Positions 41,671 to 52,104 of a stretch of 64,000 nucleotides of DNA are shown here, piece after piece. The notes beneath the pieces are model-generated. The model had not been told where the DNA came from and ran no database searches. It saw only the letters and a program-made list of their open reading frames with translations. Position numbers and translations under genes: made by a program. This DNA is from Lucinisca nassula (Eukaryota > Mollusca > Bivalvia > Lucinida > Lucinidae), in assembly GCA_963580285.1 (NCBI GenBank), contig OY757015.1, forward strand, positions 150,596,082 to 150,660,081, read 5' to 3'. The number at the start of each line of letters is the position of its first letter. Position 1 is the first letter of the stretch.

Positions 41671-43110
41671 TATTAAATCTAGAATGGTTGTTTGGGGACA
41701 ACTTGTCAAGCCCACTGTTTGCTTAAATGACCTATAGGCATGTGAAGAACTGATTCACTCAATTATTATACAAACACCACTCAAACAAAACCATGCTTAG
41801 ACAGCAATTTCTTTTTTGTAATATTTATGAACCAAAAATTTCAATTAACAATATTTACTCTTGAGTCAATGATCATTTTATTGTCTGACCTTCAAGTGTG
41901 AACTTGACTTCAACTTACCTGAGCATATGTTTCAAATGAACAACCGTGCCAAATTGTTTTTAAATCCATGCATAAATGTAGAAGTTATGGCTCGACAAGC
42001 TCAATTTACGACCATTTTATCAGTTGACCTTCAGGTGACCTTGACCTATAACCTACATGAACAAATGTTTCTAAAAAGTAAACAACTGTGCCAGATTATT
42101 TTGAAATCCATGCATAAATGTAGAGGTTCTGGCCTGGTCAAGCTAAATTTTAAATGAAAATTTTATCAGCTGACCTTCAGTGTGACCTTGGCCTTCATCA
42201 ACCCTGAAGAAATGTTTCAAATGAACATGTGTGCCAAATTATTTTTAAATCCAAGCATAAATGTAGAAGTTATGGCCTAGACAAGCTCAACTAATTACCA
42301 TTATATAATCTGACTCATAACTGTGACCTTGACCTTCAGCCTACCTGATTAAATGTTTTAAATGGCACTGCTACTTCTCAAGGAGAACAACTGTGCCAAA
42401 TTATTTTGAATTCCATACACAAATGTAGATGTTATGGCCGGGACAAACTCTAAATATTATTTCATTATTCATATTAAACAATCATTTTATTATTTGACCT
42501 TCAACTGTGGCCTTAACCTTCAACCTGCTGATTAAATGTTTCAAACGGCTCTGATACTCCGCAAGGAGAACAACTGTGACAAATAATTTGGAAATCCATG
42601 CATGAATGTACAACTTATGGCCTGGACATGCTCAAATTATTATTTATTTTACCATTTACAGCCATTTCATCATTTGAACTTCAAATGTGACCTTGAGGTT
42701 CAACCTACACGTACCTGAACAAATGTTTCAAATGGCACTGCTCTGAGTGAGTCAGACTGTCCAGTGCATATAGGCCTTCTGGTTTCATTGAGCAGAAGGG
42801 CTCGAGATGTCATTTCATCTCAATGTTGGAAAAAAGTCCCAACATCTCCAAAATGACCTAAAGACAAAAGTGTTAATGGGGATGTTAAAACTCAATTCAA
42901 ACAAACAAACAAACATATGGCACTGTTACACCTCAAGGAGAACAACTGCTCCAAATTATTTTGAAATCCATTCATGAATGCAGAAGCTATTGTCCGCAAG
43001 CTCCATTTATGACCATTTATCCTTTGACCTTCAAGTTAAGACCTTGACCTACAACCTACCTAAATAAATGTTTCAAATGGCACTTCTACTCATCCAGGAG
43101 AACAAAACCC
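41670..43110 (+). repeat. Module repeat S with TGACCTTGA motifs
   Basis: Starts with 'ggacaacttgtcaagcccac', 'gacctataggcatgtgaaga' and 'actgattcactca', which recur at 49340-49405. Modules of about 140-170 bp repeat 'gaccttgacct', 'cctgaacaaatgtttcaaat', 'aggagaacaactgtgccaaa' and 'ttttgaaatccatgcataaa'. SINE-C lies inside at 42740-42915. Likely the inside of a Helitron-like element. Confidence 0.7.
42740..42915 (+). mobile_element. SINE-C 3' half
   Basis: 'gagtcagactgtccagtgca', 'ggtttcattgagcagaaggg', 'gagatgtcatttcatctcaa' and tail 'ggggatgttaaaactcaatt'. The word 'atggcactg' occurs on both sides (42733, 42918), a possible short target duplication. Confidence 0.8.
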
Positions 43111-43329
43111 AAACTATAACTGACTATAGCGCTTTTTTATGATCAAGAATATGATATACGAGAAGCACTTTTTTATGATCAAGAATATGATATGAAAAAT
43201 AATCAACCATACTTACATCAAATAGCAACAGTGATAATGAAGGAACAGCAGCAAACTGTATAAGGAGTTGCATTGACAATACACACTTTAATAAATATTG
43301 CAAATATTGCCAAGAGTTCTATATAAAGT

Positions 43330-44345
43330 GACACAAATTATTATGACATCTCGCCTCATAACTTGCTTTACATTTGTGTAAAGGTTTGTGAAAATATCGG
43401 AAACGGTTTCTTAGTTATGGAGTGGAAACAAATTATTACTGTACTGAGTTTATTCCAAGTTCAAAGGGCAATAACTCCAAAAGTAAGCAAACCAGAGTAA
43501 CGGTTCTTCTGCTCTGCACCTCGACTCATCGTTCTTTACATTTGCTTTACAGATGCGTGAAAATATCTGAAATATTTTCAGAGTTATGGAACGGACACAA
43601 ATTTTAATATTACTGTACTGGGTTTATTCGGAGTGCCATTTTTCAATGTTCAAAGGGCAATAATTCCTAAAGTAGGCAATCCAGAGTTATGGTTCATGCA
43701 CTATGCAAATCATCTCATAGTGCTTTACATTTGTGTGAAGTTTCATGAAAATACCTCAAAAGGTTTTTGATGACAAGGTTAAAATTGCCATTTTTCAATG
43801 TTCAAAGGGCAATAACTACAAAAGTTATGGTTCATGCACTCTGCACGTTGTCTCAAAGTGCTTTACATTTGTGTGAAGTTTCATGCAAATACCTCAAACG
43901 GTTTTTGAGTTAACATGAATAACAGCATTACAGTTGGCATTTTTCAATGTTCAAAGGACAATAACTCCAAAAGTAGGCAATCTGGAGTTATGCATCCAAA
44001 GGATAACCCTTTTATAGAACATATTATGGTTTTACACTCTGCACATCGTCTTATAGCGCTTTACATTTGTGTGAAGTTTCATGAAAATACCTCGAACGGT
44101 TTTTGATGACATGGTTAAAATTGCCATTTTTCACTGTTCAAAGGGCAATAACTCCAAAAGTAGGCAATCCAGAGTTATGTTTCATGCACTCTGCACATCG
44201 TCTCATAGTGCTTTACATTAGTGTGAAGTTTCATGAAAATACCTCAAATGGTTTTTGAGTTATGATGAATAACGGAATTACTGAATCAAAGAAGGACAAG
44301 GCAAATCCAATATAGCCCCCACTTTTTTAAAGCAGGGCTATAATT
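43330..44345 (+). repeat. Module repeat T, about 165-210-bp units
   Basis: 'gttcaaagggcaataactcc' and variants mark units near 43460, 43650, 43800, 43950 and 44138. Each continues with 'aaagtaggcaatccagagtt', 'catgcactctgcac', 'gctttacatttgtgtgaagt' and 'catgaaaatacctcaaacgg'. A piece of the 250-bp repeat ('ggataacccttttatagaac') sits in one unit at 44000-44019. It ends 'agcccccacttttttaaagc'. Confidence 0.75.
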
Positions 44346-44639
44346 ATTTTGAAATCCATACATTATGTAGAAAATCCAGACAGACACACAATTCATGCAC
44401 AATGCACACATGCACATACACCAAACTCAAACTGTAAAAACTATGTCTTGCTCATCACAAGCAGGCTCGACAAAAGTGTGAACTTTTATGGCAATAAAAT
44501 CTTACTACAAATAGTCATATATGACAACTGCATATTTCTCTTGAAGTCACTTCATTTGAAATTTATGAAACTTTCCAAAGGTTTTGTCTCTTAAATTTCG
44601 TATGAAATGCCCACTCATGTAAGATCCTTCTTTTTTTCA

Positions 44640-44766
44640 GAACAGAAGTACAGGTACATAAACACCGTTCAAGCACATCAGAGTTGTGCATGGCATTAGG
44701 GTCTGTACCAATTGTCAGCCAGCCATCAGTTGAATTACCTATTGTGTTTAAATACTGGAACACTAT
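44640..44766 (-). other. Possible exon (weak)
   Basis: On the minus strand, after a candidate acceptor 'gtgttccag', the frame reads FQYLNTIGNSTDGWLTIGTD then PNAMHNSDVLERCLC. It is open for about 65 codons in all and lies outside recognised repeats. No domain is identified and the donor is unclear. Confidence 0.22.
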
Positions 44767-44884
44767 AATCCATTATTTTTTATTTGGAATAAATTGAAAA
44801 TTAAGGGTTCTAGGTGTCCCAATGGTATGTTATGCTACAGTACCTCTTCTATTTCTGTTGAAAGGCCAGCAAGCAACGGTTCAA

Positions 44885-44990
44885 CTGTCATCTGCAGTCA
44901 GCAATGCTTCTTGTCTGACTTGGCAACACAGATTCTGTCAGAAGTCTCACTAACTGTCTCTAGGTAGCTCATAACTGGTCCAGAGTTCTA
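44885..44990 (-). other. Possible exon (very weak)
   Basis: Minus-strand sequence after 'attattttag' could read NSGPVMSYLETVSETSDRIC before a stop about 29 codons in. It is on the same strand as the stretches at 40.8 and 44.6 kb. It may equally be chance. Confidence 0.15.
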
Positions 44991-45454
44991 AAATAATTCA
45001 ATACATGTATACAGTGTTATGCACATAGCGATACTTTGCATTTCTAGCAACTATGATCTGCTATGATCTAACATACTAAACTGATGGTTCTAGAGCAGAA
45101 AATAATTGCAACACCTACAGGGTTTTCATTAAGAGGTGGTAGGATGCCAAAATGACCGCCTCAATTTATTTTCTGGTCATGTCAAATGTTTTGTTTTGTT
45201 TTTTTAATTTAAGTCTTAAGAAATTTTAGAAATTTGCCGCCTCAAACTGGTGAATGGCCTCTTAAGAAAAATCTGATGGAAAACCCTGCACACAGGCTCA
45301 CCAGAGTCCAGTTCCAAATTACCACCGCTTGTTTTTTGGACTGGCATGGTGATTCATGCATGTTAGATTTAAAGTTACCCAATTTGTTGACATTTTCATA
45401 CAAACCATGAACTATCAATTTCACAAACCATGAATGCTAGTTGCTACAAATCAA

Positions 45455-45600
45455 ATTTGAGCCCAACTAGGCCAGTGGCTTTAATTTAAGTTTGAAGGAG
45501 GTGTTATTTGAAATATTTCATAGACAACAAATAATGATGGACAACTGAGTCTCGTATAAGCTTTCCTAAAGCCTTTGGCTCTGGTGAGTAAGAAGCATAA
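45455..45600 (+). mobile_element. HINE-2-like 3' end fragment
   Basis: 'caaatttgagcccaactagg', 'ccagtggctttaa', 'ggaggtgttatttgaaa', 'atgatggacaactga' and 'taaagcctttggctctggtg' then 'agtaag'. This is the HINE-2 end (36783-36939), decayed. Confidence 0.72.
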
Positions 45601-45659
45601 AAACTGTACGATGAACAACTTTTTTAACCCATTTTGAGGGGGCAACCCCTAAATGGGTA

Positions 45660-45735
45660 CCTCGGCAAACAGTGCAGGCCCAGATCAGATGCCGCAGAAC
45701 ACGGCCGCAGAACACGGCATCTGATCAGCGCCTCA
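45660..45735. mobile_element. Hairpin MITE with duplicated loop
   Basis: 'cggcaaacagtgcaggccca', 'gatcagatgccgcagaacac' and 'ggcatctgatcagcgcctc'. The loop word 'ggccgcagaacac' is repeated, so the loop has expanded. Confidence 0.78.
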
Positions 45736-45845
45736 ATATTAGCTAACAGAATTTTTCATAGAAAATAGAATAAGGACAAAAATAGAAAATGTGTCAATAC
45801 GACACAGATGCCCCTCCCTAGGGGCCCGCTTCAACCTGAAAAAAT

Positions 45846-47195
45846 CATGTTGCGATAACAGCTGTCATTGGACAGCATAACTCATCTGGAAATGTGTGCT
45901 TTAGGTCATTGGCATAGGTGGGCAGGTATTGCCGATTCAGCCTTTGAAAAATATTCATGAGCAATTAAAACTTTAACATAAAAAAATTTCTAAGTCCGTG
46001 ACCTTGACCTTCAAGTCATGGGGCAAGGGCAGGGTAATGGCTGAAAGACACTTTTAACCTGTATCTACCATCATTCCAAATATGAAGCAAATCCATTATA
46101 TGGTTGGAAAAGAATGAGCTCTAAAAATCTTTAACATCAAAAATTTTTGAGTCTGTGACCTTGACCTTGATATCAGGGGGCTGTCGTATGGCTGAATAAA
46201 ACTTTGGACCAGTAACTATCACCATACCAAATATGAAGCAAATCCATTTAATATGGTTTGGAAAATATGAGCTCTTAACGTACTTAAAATTTAACAAGAA
46301 ATTCAGTGAAACCGAAGGATGCTTCCCGAAGATGTGCAGTAGGATGTGTGTGTGTGTGTGTGAATTCGGGTTTAACGTCGCTTTCAACAATTTTTCAGTC
46401 ATATCACGATGGTGTCTGGTTGCGACAGGGAGCTCAATGCTCACTTTTATAGTGCTGCCTCACTGAAGTATCATGTCCTAGACACATTACATGATACCAC
46501 ACCCAGTCACATTATCCTGACACTGGGTCTACCAGACTACCAGTCCTAGCTCTACCCCGTAAAACTGAGTGCCAAGCGAGGAGCAGCTAGTACCATTCTT
46601 AACAACTTTGGTATGTCGCGGCCCGGGATTGAACCCGTGACCTCCCCTTCCCCGGAGCAGACACTCTACCAACTGAGCTATCGGGGCCGGTATCTTTCAT
46701 TGTATAAAGTTTCACTTACTTCCTTTCTGTATGCTCCGGCAAGCTTTTAATTAGGGAAGTAACACCATAAATACTGGTGACCGGGTTATGGTTCTTGTAT
46801 TCTCTGATTCCCCTCATCGCCCTCTATCAGTATATCAAGTTTCACTTAAATACCTTTAATACTTTAAGAGATAAAGAGTATTACGGACGGACAGGCGGTC
46901 GGACAGACAGACAAAGCGGCGAGCATAAAAATTTCTATGTCTATGACCTTGACCTTGAGGTCATGTGCATAAATTGTAGGTAGGGTATTGCTGTATGTCA
47001 TGTTGGACCTGTATCTATTATAATACCAAGTATAAACCCAATCCATCATATGAACTCTTAAAAAAATAATGTTAAAGATTTCTAAGTCTGTGACCTTGAC
47101 CTTGAAGTCATAGGCATGGGTGGGAGTATTACTGACTAAAATTTCGGACCTGTATCTATTAGCAAACCAAATATGAACCAAATGAATCATAAAAG
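45846..47195 (+). mobile_element. HINE-3-like element with TGACCTTGACCTT modules
   Basis: 5' hairpin 'gctgtcattggacagc' then 'ataactcatctgg'. Modules carry 'tctaagtccgtgaccttgac', 'aagtcatggggca', 'accaaatatgaagcaaatcc' and 'tggaaaatatgagctc'. SINE-E sits at 46344-46690. A GGACGGACAGG tract lies at 46883-46920. The modules continue beyond the SINE-D at 47199, so the 3' end is unclear. Confidence 0.68.
46344..46690 (-). mobile_element. SINE-E, full length
   Basis: Minus copy with (GT)n, 'gaattcgggtttaacgtcgc', 'gcgacagggagctcaatgct', 'gccaagcgaggagcagctag', B box 'gggattgaacccg' and A box region 'ctaccaactgagctat'. Head complete to 'ggggccgg'. Target duplication not clear. Confidence 0.9.
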
Positions 47196-47198
47196 TTT

Positions 47199-47499
47199 GC
47201 CGGCCTCAGTGAGATGCGCGTCTTACTGGTGATCAGATGGACGCGGGTTCGACTCCCGCAGGGGTCGGCAAGATTCTTTCGTGGAGATTGATCATGAAAT
47301 CTTTTCTACGGTCATTCTCTCCCTTCCGCTGATTCAAGAAAGGCAGTTGTCAGTTTCTGGCGAAAGAATGTGCACTGTACTGGTTAACCGCTTACGTATA
47401 AGCCTGCTCAGGAAAGTGTTGATAGGTAAACTGACCGGCTCAAAAATGACATAAATAGTTTTGACTGGGCCGTTTAACTCCAATACAAACAAACAAAAC
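47199..47499 (+). mobile_element. SINE-D with 13-bp target-site duplication
   Basis: Head 'gccggcctcagtgagatgcg' (A box damaged), B box 'gggttcgactcccg', body and tail complete. Flanked by the perfect duplication 'atcataaaagttt' (47186-47198 and 47500-47512). Confidence 0.93.
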
Positions 47500-48130
47500 A
47501 TCATAAAAGTTTAGGTTCTCCCTGGTACAAATACCTTTACCCGAGTCTAAACATAAAAAAAAATTCAAAGTCTGTGACCTTGACCTTGAGGTCATGGGTT
47601 TGGGTGGGGGTTATTGCTGAATAAAACATTGGACCTATAATCTATCATCATATCAAATATGAACCAAATTCATCACATGGTGTGGAAAATATGAGCTCAA
47701 GTTTTACCTAGTACAAATACCTTAACCTGTGTCTTAAACATTTAAAATTTCTAAGTCTGTGACCTTGACATTGAGGTCATGTGTATGGCTGGAGGTACAT
47801 GTAGTGCTGAATAAAACGTTGGACCTATATCTATCATCATACTAAATATGAACCAAGTCCATCGCATGGTTTGGAAAATATGTCTTCAAAATTCAGGCTC
47901 TACCTGGTACAAAAACCTTAACCTGAGTCTAACAAGAGTACGTACGTACACACTTTCGTACAGAAGGACGTATATTCGGACGCACGCATGCATGTACCCA
48001 TGAACCCACGTACGGAAAACCGAAAAACTACATGTAATGATGTATATGCCCCCAACATCATCCGATGCGGGGAGCATAAAAAACTATATATGCACCCGGT
48101 ATCTTCTGATGTTGGGGCATAAAAACAGGC
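47500..48130 (+). repeat. Continuation of TGACCTTGACCTT modules and tract
   Basis: Two modules (47566 onward and 47745 onward) with 'gtctgtgaccttgacc', 'accaaat' and 'tggaaaatatg'. Then 'acgtacgtacac', an ACG/TCG tract, and 'gatgttggggcataaa', which pairs with the earlier 'gcccccaacatc' (48049-48060). This looks like a Helitron-like 3' part. Confidence 0.6.
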
Positions 48131-48214
48131 ATATCACCCAGTATATGACAAGTAGACTTGTCCCAGATATAGCAATCAAAGAGTCCATTAGTAAACAATG
48201 GGATAAAGTCTTAG

Positions 48215-48566
48215 CCTAGTGAGCTCTGACTCTTAATCATTAGGTCTTTCACTGTTGTGGTTCTAGCCTCACTTGAGTCATATGTGAGACACAAATTTAG
48301 GTTCTGCATCAGGTCAGGTGGTTTTTCTTTGGATCCTCCGGTTGTTGCCCACTCTGTGGCCTAGTTGATAAGAGTGCTGACTCTTAATCATTAGTTTAGT
48401 CTCACCGAGCCTGGCTCGGGTCACAGACGAGATGCCAAGTTCTGCAATGGAATGTCAGGTGGATTTTCTCTGGGTTGTCCTGTTTTCGCCCAACTCTGAT
48501 TAACGATTGGCTTCATATAAGTAGTGAAATAATCTTAAGAGGGCTGTAAAACCAAAGCCAAAAAAA
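48215..48566 (+). mobile_element. Two adjacent SINE-B copies
   Basis: Copy 1 (48215-48348): 'tgactcttaatcattaggtc', 'tgagacacaaatt' and 'ggtcaggtggtttttctttg', ending at 'cggttgttgcccactct'. Copy 2 (48350-48566): 'gtggcctagttgataagagt', 'cctggctcgggtcaca', 'gccaagttctgcaatggaat', 'ctgattaacgattggcttca' and tail 'gggctgtaaaaccaaagcca'. Copy 1 is 3'-truncated where copy 2 begins. Confidence 0.82.
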
Positions 48567-48825
48567 AGGTTTAGCCTTATAGAGAATATGATTTCTAAAG
48601 AGATTATTTAAGTATATTTTCCATTTATTTTTGTGGCAATATTCGCCCATTCTCCATCTTATCACATGGGAAAAGTTTTAACAGGAATCCTAAATACATG
48701 TAGCTCTGTTAAGTAGAGGAACGATAGAGTGAAAGTGGACAAAATACTTTCCACTTTAGCTATTCTGTTATACAAATCTCTAGACATTTGGTGTTTGATA
48801 GTGTAGGCTCTGATGAAACAGGATG
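48567..48825. other. Unassigned sequence
   Basis: No gene recognised; 'agccttatagagaatatgat' resembles part of HINE-2 near 36476. Confidence 0.35.
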
Positions 48826-48835
48826 AAAGCAAGGG

Positions 48836-49143
48836 GTTTGTTTGTTTGTAGTGGAGTTTAACGGCCCAGTCAACACTATTTAGGTCATTTTTGAGCCGGT
48901 CAGTTTACCTATCCACACTTTCCTGGGCAGGCTTATACGTAAGCTGTTAACCAGTACAGTGCACATTCTTTCGCCAGAAACTGACAACTGCTCTTCTTGA
49001 ATCAGCGGAAGGGAGAGAATGACCGTAGAAAAGATTTCATGATCAATCTCCACGAAAGAATGTTGCCGACCCCGGCGTGAGTCGAACCCGTGTCCTCCTG
49101 ATCACCAGTCAGACGCGCATCCGACTGAGCCAACAAGGCCGGC
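48836..49143 (-). mobile_element. SINE-D with short target-site duplication
   Basis: Complete minus copy: tail 'gtagtggagtttaacggccc', B box 'gagtcgaacccg', head 'ctgagccaacaaggccggc'. Flanked by 'aaagcaaggg' (48826-48835 and 49144-49153). Confidence 0.93.
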
Positions 49144-49309
49144 AAAGCAAGGGTTGTTTAAAGCTTAGTTATGATCTGGGTCCTGCCCTCTGGGCTTTGT
49201 CTGAGGAAGGTGGGTGCAGTTACATGTAGGAGCAGACCAAAAGAGATAAAATCTAAAAAAAAAGAACCATCCTGGAAACCATCAACAATGTGTATAGTAT
49301 TTCATTCAA

Positions 49310-50281
49310 TCCCTATTTCCAAAACTAGATTGGTTGCCCAGGGACAACTTGTCAAGCCCGCTGTCTGCTTTAGAACCTATAGACATGTGAAGAACTGATT
49401 CACTCATTTATTAGACAGAAGAGGAGACCCGGTAACTCAGTGGGTTAAGCCCGGGCCTACTCATCTAATGGTCCAGAGTTTGATCCACACTCCAGGCAAA
49501 ATCTTCTAAACTGTAAACGGAGTTCCACTGGACACAGCCTTTCACTATCAATCTCCCATCATCATGATATGACTGTTGAAAAGGACATAAAATCACGAGT
49601 CATCCATCCATCTATTATACAGAAGCCATGCAAACAACATCATTCTTACAGACAGCAAACTTTTTTAATATTTATGAGCCAAAAATTTCAATTTACACAA
49701 GCAAATGACCATTTTATTGCCTGACCTTCATGTGTGACCTTGACCTTCTACTTACCTGAACAAACGTTTAAAATAAACAATTTTGCCAGATTATTTTGAA
49801 ATCCATGCATTAAATTAATGTAGAAGTTCTGACCATTTGATCAACTGAATTTCAAGTGTGACCTTGACCATCAACATGTATGTACTTGAACAAATTATAC
49901 TTGTCAAGGAGAACAACTGTGCACAATTACATGTATTTTGAAATAAATCTATGAATAAATGTAGCTCAGTTATGGCCCGGACACAAGCTCAATTTATGAC
50001 TATTTTATCATTTGACCTTCAAGTGTGACCTTGACATTCAACCTACCAAAACAGATGTTTCAAATGGCATTCTAATCCTCAAGGAAAGCAAATGCACCAA
50101 ACTATTTTGAAATCCATGCATAAATGTAGAAGTTATGACCTGAAAACCTCAGTTCATGACCATTTCATCATTTGTGACCTTGACCTTCAACTACATGTAC
50201 CCGCTCAACTGTTTCAAATGGCACTGCCAGTATACTCCTCAAGGAAAACAACTGTGCCATTTTTTTAAATCCATGAATAAA
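49310..50281 (+). repeat. Module repeat S, second copy
   Basis: 'agggacaacttgtcaagccc', 'tagacatgtgaagaactgat' and 'tcactca', then after the SINE-F 'agccatgcaaacaacatcat' and modules with 'tgtgaccttgaccttc' and 'gaaatccatgcataaatgta'. Colinear with 41670-43110. Confidence 0.7.
49422..49612 (+). mobile_element. SINE-F with target-site duplication
   Basis: Head 'cccggtaactcagtgggtta' and B-box-like 'gagtttgatcc', body 'ggcaaaatcttctaaactgt' and 'ggagttccactggacacagc', tail 'ggacataaaatcacgagtca' plus (TCCA)n. Flanked by 'tattagacagaag' (49409-49421) and 'tattatacagaag' (49613-49625). Repeat S at 41.7 kb lacks it. Confidence 0.88.
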
Positions 50282-50590
50282 CAAGAGGCCCATGGGCCAC
50301 TACGCTCACCAGAGCTCAGGAGAGGCACTGGCCTCTGGTAGTCATGTATTTTAACAAGAATATATATGGTTATGGGGTGGGGACCTATAAGGTTTCCGAG
50401 ATATCAGGACTTTTATGAAGTGAAGGGGGTATGGCAAGGCCCAGACGCATCCCTTGGCCCCCAGGTTGTTGTCAATGAATGCGTCTTATCATAAGGAACA
50501 AGAATATATATGGTTTAGGGGTGGGGATCTGAATGGTTTCTGAGATATATGGCCTTTTATGAAGTCGAGGGGGTGGGGCAGGGCCACAGT

Positions 50591-50982
50591 TAAGGCTGGC
50601 ACGATTAAGCAGATAATTTATTAATTGATCAATAAATTCCACAAGAATGATTATCAGTACTGATTTGTTTGTAATCTATTATTTGATAAGTACAATTTAC
50701 TACTCAAAGCTGTGCCTAAAATCGCTGGATCAGTGGCAAACAGTGCAGGCCCTGATGAGACGCCGCATTTTGCGGCGTCTCATCTGGGTCTACACTGTTT
50801 GTCCAGGCCTGTCTGTTCAAATATATTCTTATGGTAAAATACAACATATGCTGAGAGTCGTGCTCAGACAAAGCCAGACAGGTAAAATTATGATCAAATC
50901 TTCAGTGAAAACTAATCGATTATCGATCACAATGTAAGGACTGATAATCAATTGTCTTTTCAGCTCCGATTAGCCAGCCATA
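50591..50982. mobile_element. Non-autonomous hAT-like element with 8-bp duplication
   Basis: The 392-bp insert is flanked by the perfect 8-bp duplication 'gccacagt' (50583-50590 and 50983-50990). Its ends are imperfect inverted repeats: 'taaggctggcacgatta' and, read from the other end, 'tatggctggctaatcgga'. An 8-bp duplication and this kind of terminus are typical of hAT elements. No transposase frame. A hairpin MITE is nested inside. Confidence 0.85.
50731..50802. mobile_element. Hairpin MITE, well preserved
   Basis: Arms 'ggcaaacagtgcaggccctg' plus 'atgagacgccgc' and 'gcggcgtctcatctgggtct' plus 'acactgtttgtcc' pair over more than 30 bp around the loop 'atttt'. Nested in the hAT-like element. 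Confidence 0.92.
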
Positions 50983-51060
50983 GCCACAGTGCATCCCAGG
51001 GGAACCCCAGCTTGGTGTCACTAAATGTGTCTTATCATAAGGAACAAGAATATATATTTT

Positions 51061-51540
51061 ACGTACTCCTCTGACATTAGTGTCAAAACTGAGTACTGTC
51101 CCTTGTCCGAGGCTCATGACCAGCTTTCTCGGCAGGGCCTAAACTGCTTTTATCAATACGAGGGACTACCGCATGACGTATAGCATGTACTGCTCACCAA
51201 AGTGATATAAGCATTGCATGCACAAGCAGGGAACCAGTCCATTTAAGTACATATCTATTTTTAGCTTATTTGGATGCCCAAATATGTATGTATGCAGAAA
51301 TCTTTTAAGATCGCTAGACCATTACTTTCATAATCAATTTTTAAAAACTCATAAGCTGTGCATGTAAGTGCTATTAAACAAGATACAAGAATACCAAGCT
51401 TGTCACGGCAAATAATGGGCTCTGATATACATGTGACTTCACACTTTGGTTATCTCGTACTATGGATAGCTCGGACTTTTTATCCGGTCCCGTAAGGTTC
51501 GAGATATCGAGCGTCGACTGTATACCTATATGTAAACACA
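51061..51540. other. Unassigned sequence
   Basis: No gene or repeat recognised. 'gttcgagatatcgagcgtcg' near 51489 is unusual for the region but unexplained. Confidence 0.4.
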
Positions 51541-51762
51541 GTGAGCTCCGGCCCCTGGGCCATTTTTGGCACTAGGGCTATAGTTTGAACAATCTTGGTA
51601 GAAGACTACTACAGGGATTTTGTTTGGGGCCGGACATCGGTCATAGTCCTTAAAAAAATTATGATTGTCAAAAAGATTTCAGGCCAGTCTGGACAAAATG
51701 TCCTGAAATGATTTTGGACTCTTCTTTATATCAATATTGTTTGTAAGAATCAATATTGTTAT
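51541..51762 (+). repeat. HINE-1 module remnant
   Basis: 'cctgggccatttttggcact', 'agggctatagtttgaacaat' and 'cttggtagaa' match HINE-1 modules. The adjoining 'cagtctggacaaaatgtc' has a relative near 58100. Confidence 0.6.
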
Positions 51763-52104
51763 ACAAGAGGGCCATGATGGCCCTGGATCGCTCACCTGAT
51801 CCATAGAGTAACAAGTGGGCCCTGGGGAGGGCCATTATTGACCCCAGGGTAATAATGTGCATAATGTTGAGGGAGGTCTACAAAGGTGAAGATTGATACC
51901 AAATATCAACAAAGGCTATAATTTGAACAATCTTGGCAAAGGTCCACTAGATGAAGCTACACACCAAACATTAAAGAACCAGGCCTTGCAGTTTCAGAGA
52001 AGAAGATTTTCAAAGATAATCTCTATATAAACCTATGTAAAATGTAAAACCAAAGGGCCCGGGGGGTGTGGGGGGGATGGCATTTGTGGCCTCAGGGCTA
52101 TCAT

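Larger units (their letters stand above)
50282..51060 (+). mobile_element. HINE-2, 3'-truncated, split by a hAT-like element
   Basis: 5' end 'caagaggcccatgggccact' and 'acgctcaccagagctcagg' as in HINE-2, then modules with 'aggaacaagaatatatatgg'. A hAT-like element sits at 50591-50982. The module resumes with 'gcatcccaggggaaccccag' and stops at 'aagaatatatattt' near 51058. Confidence 0.8.
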
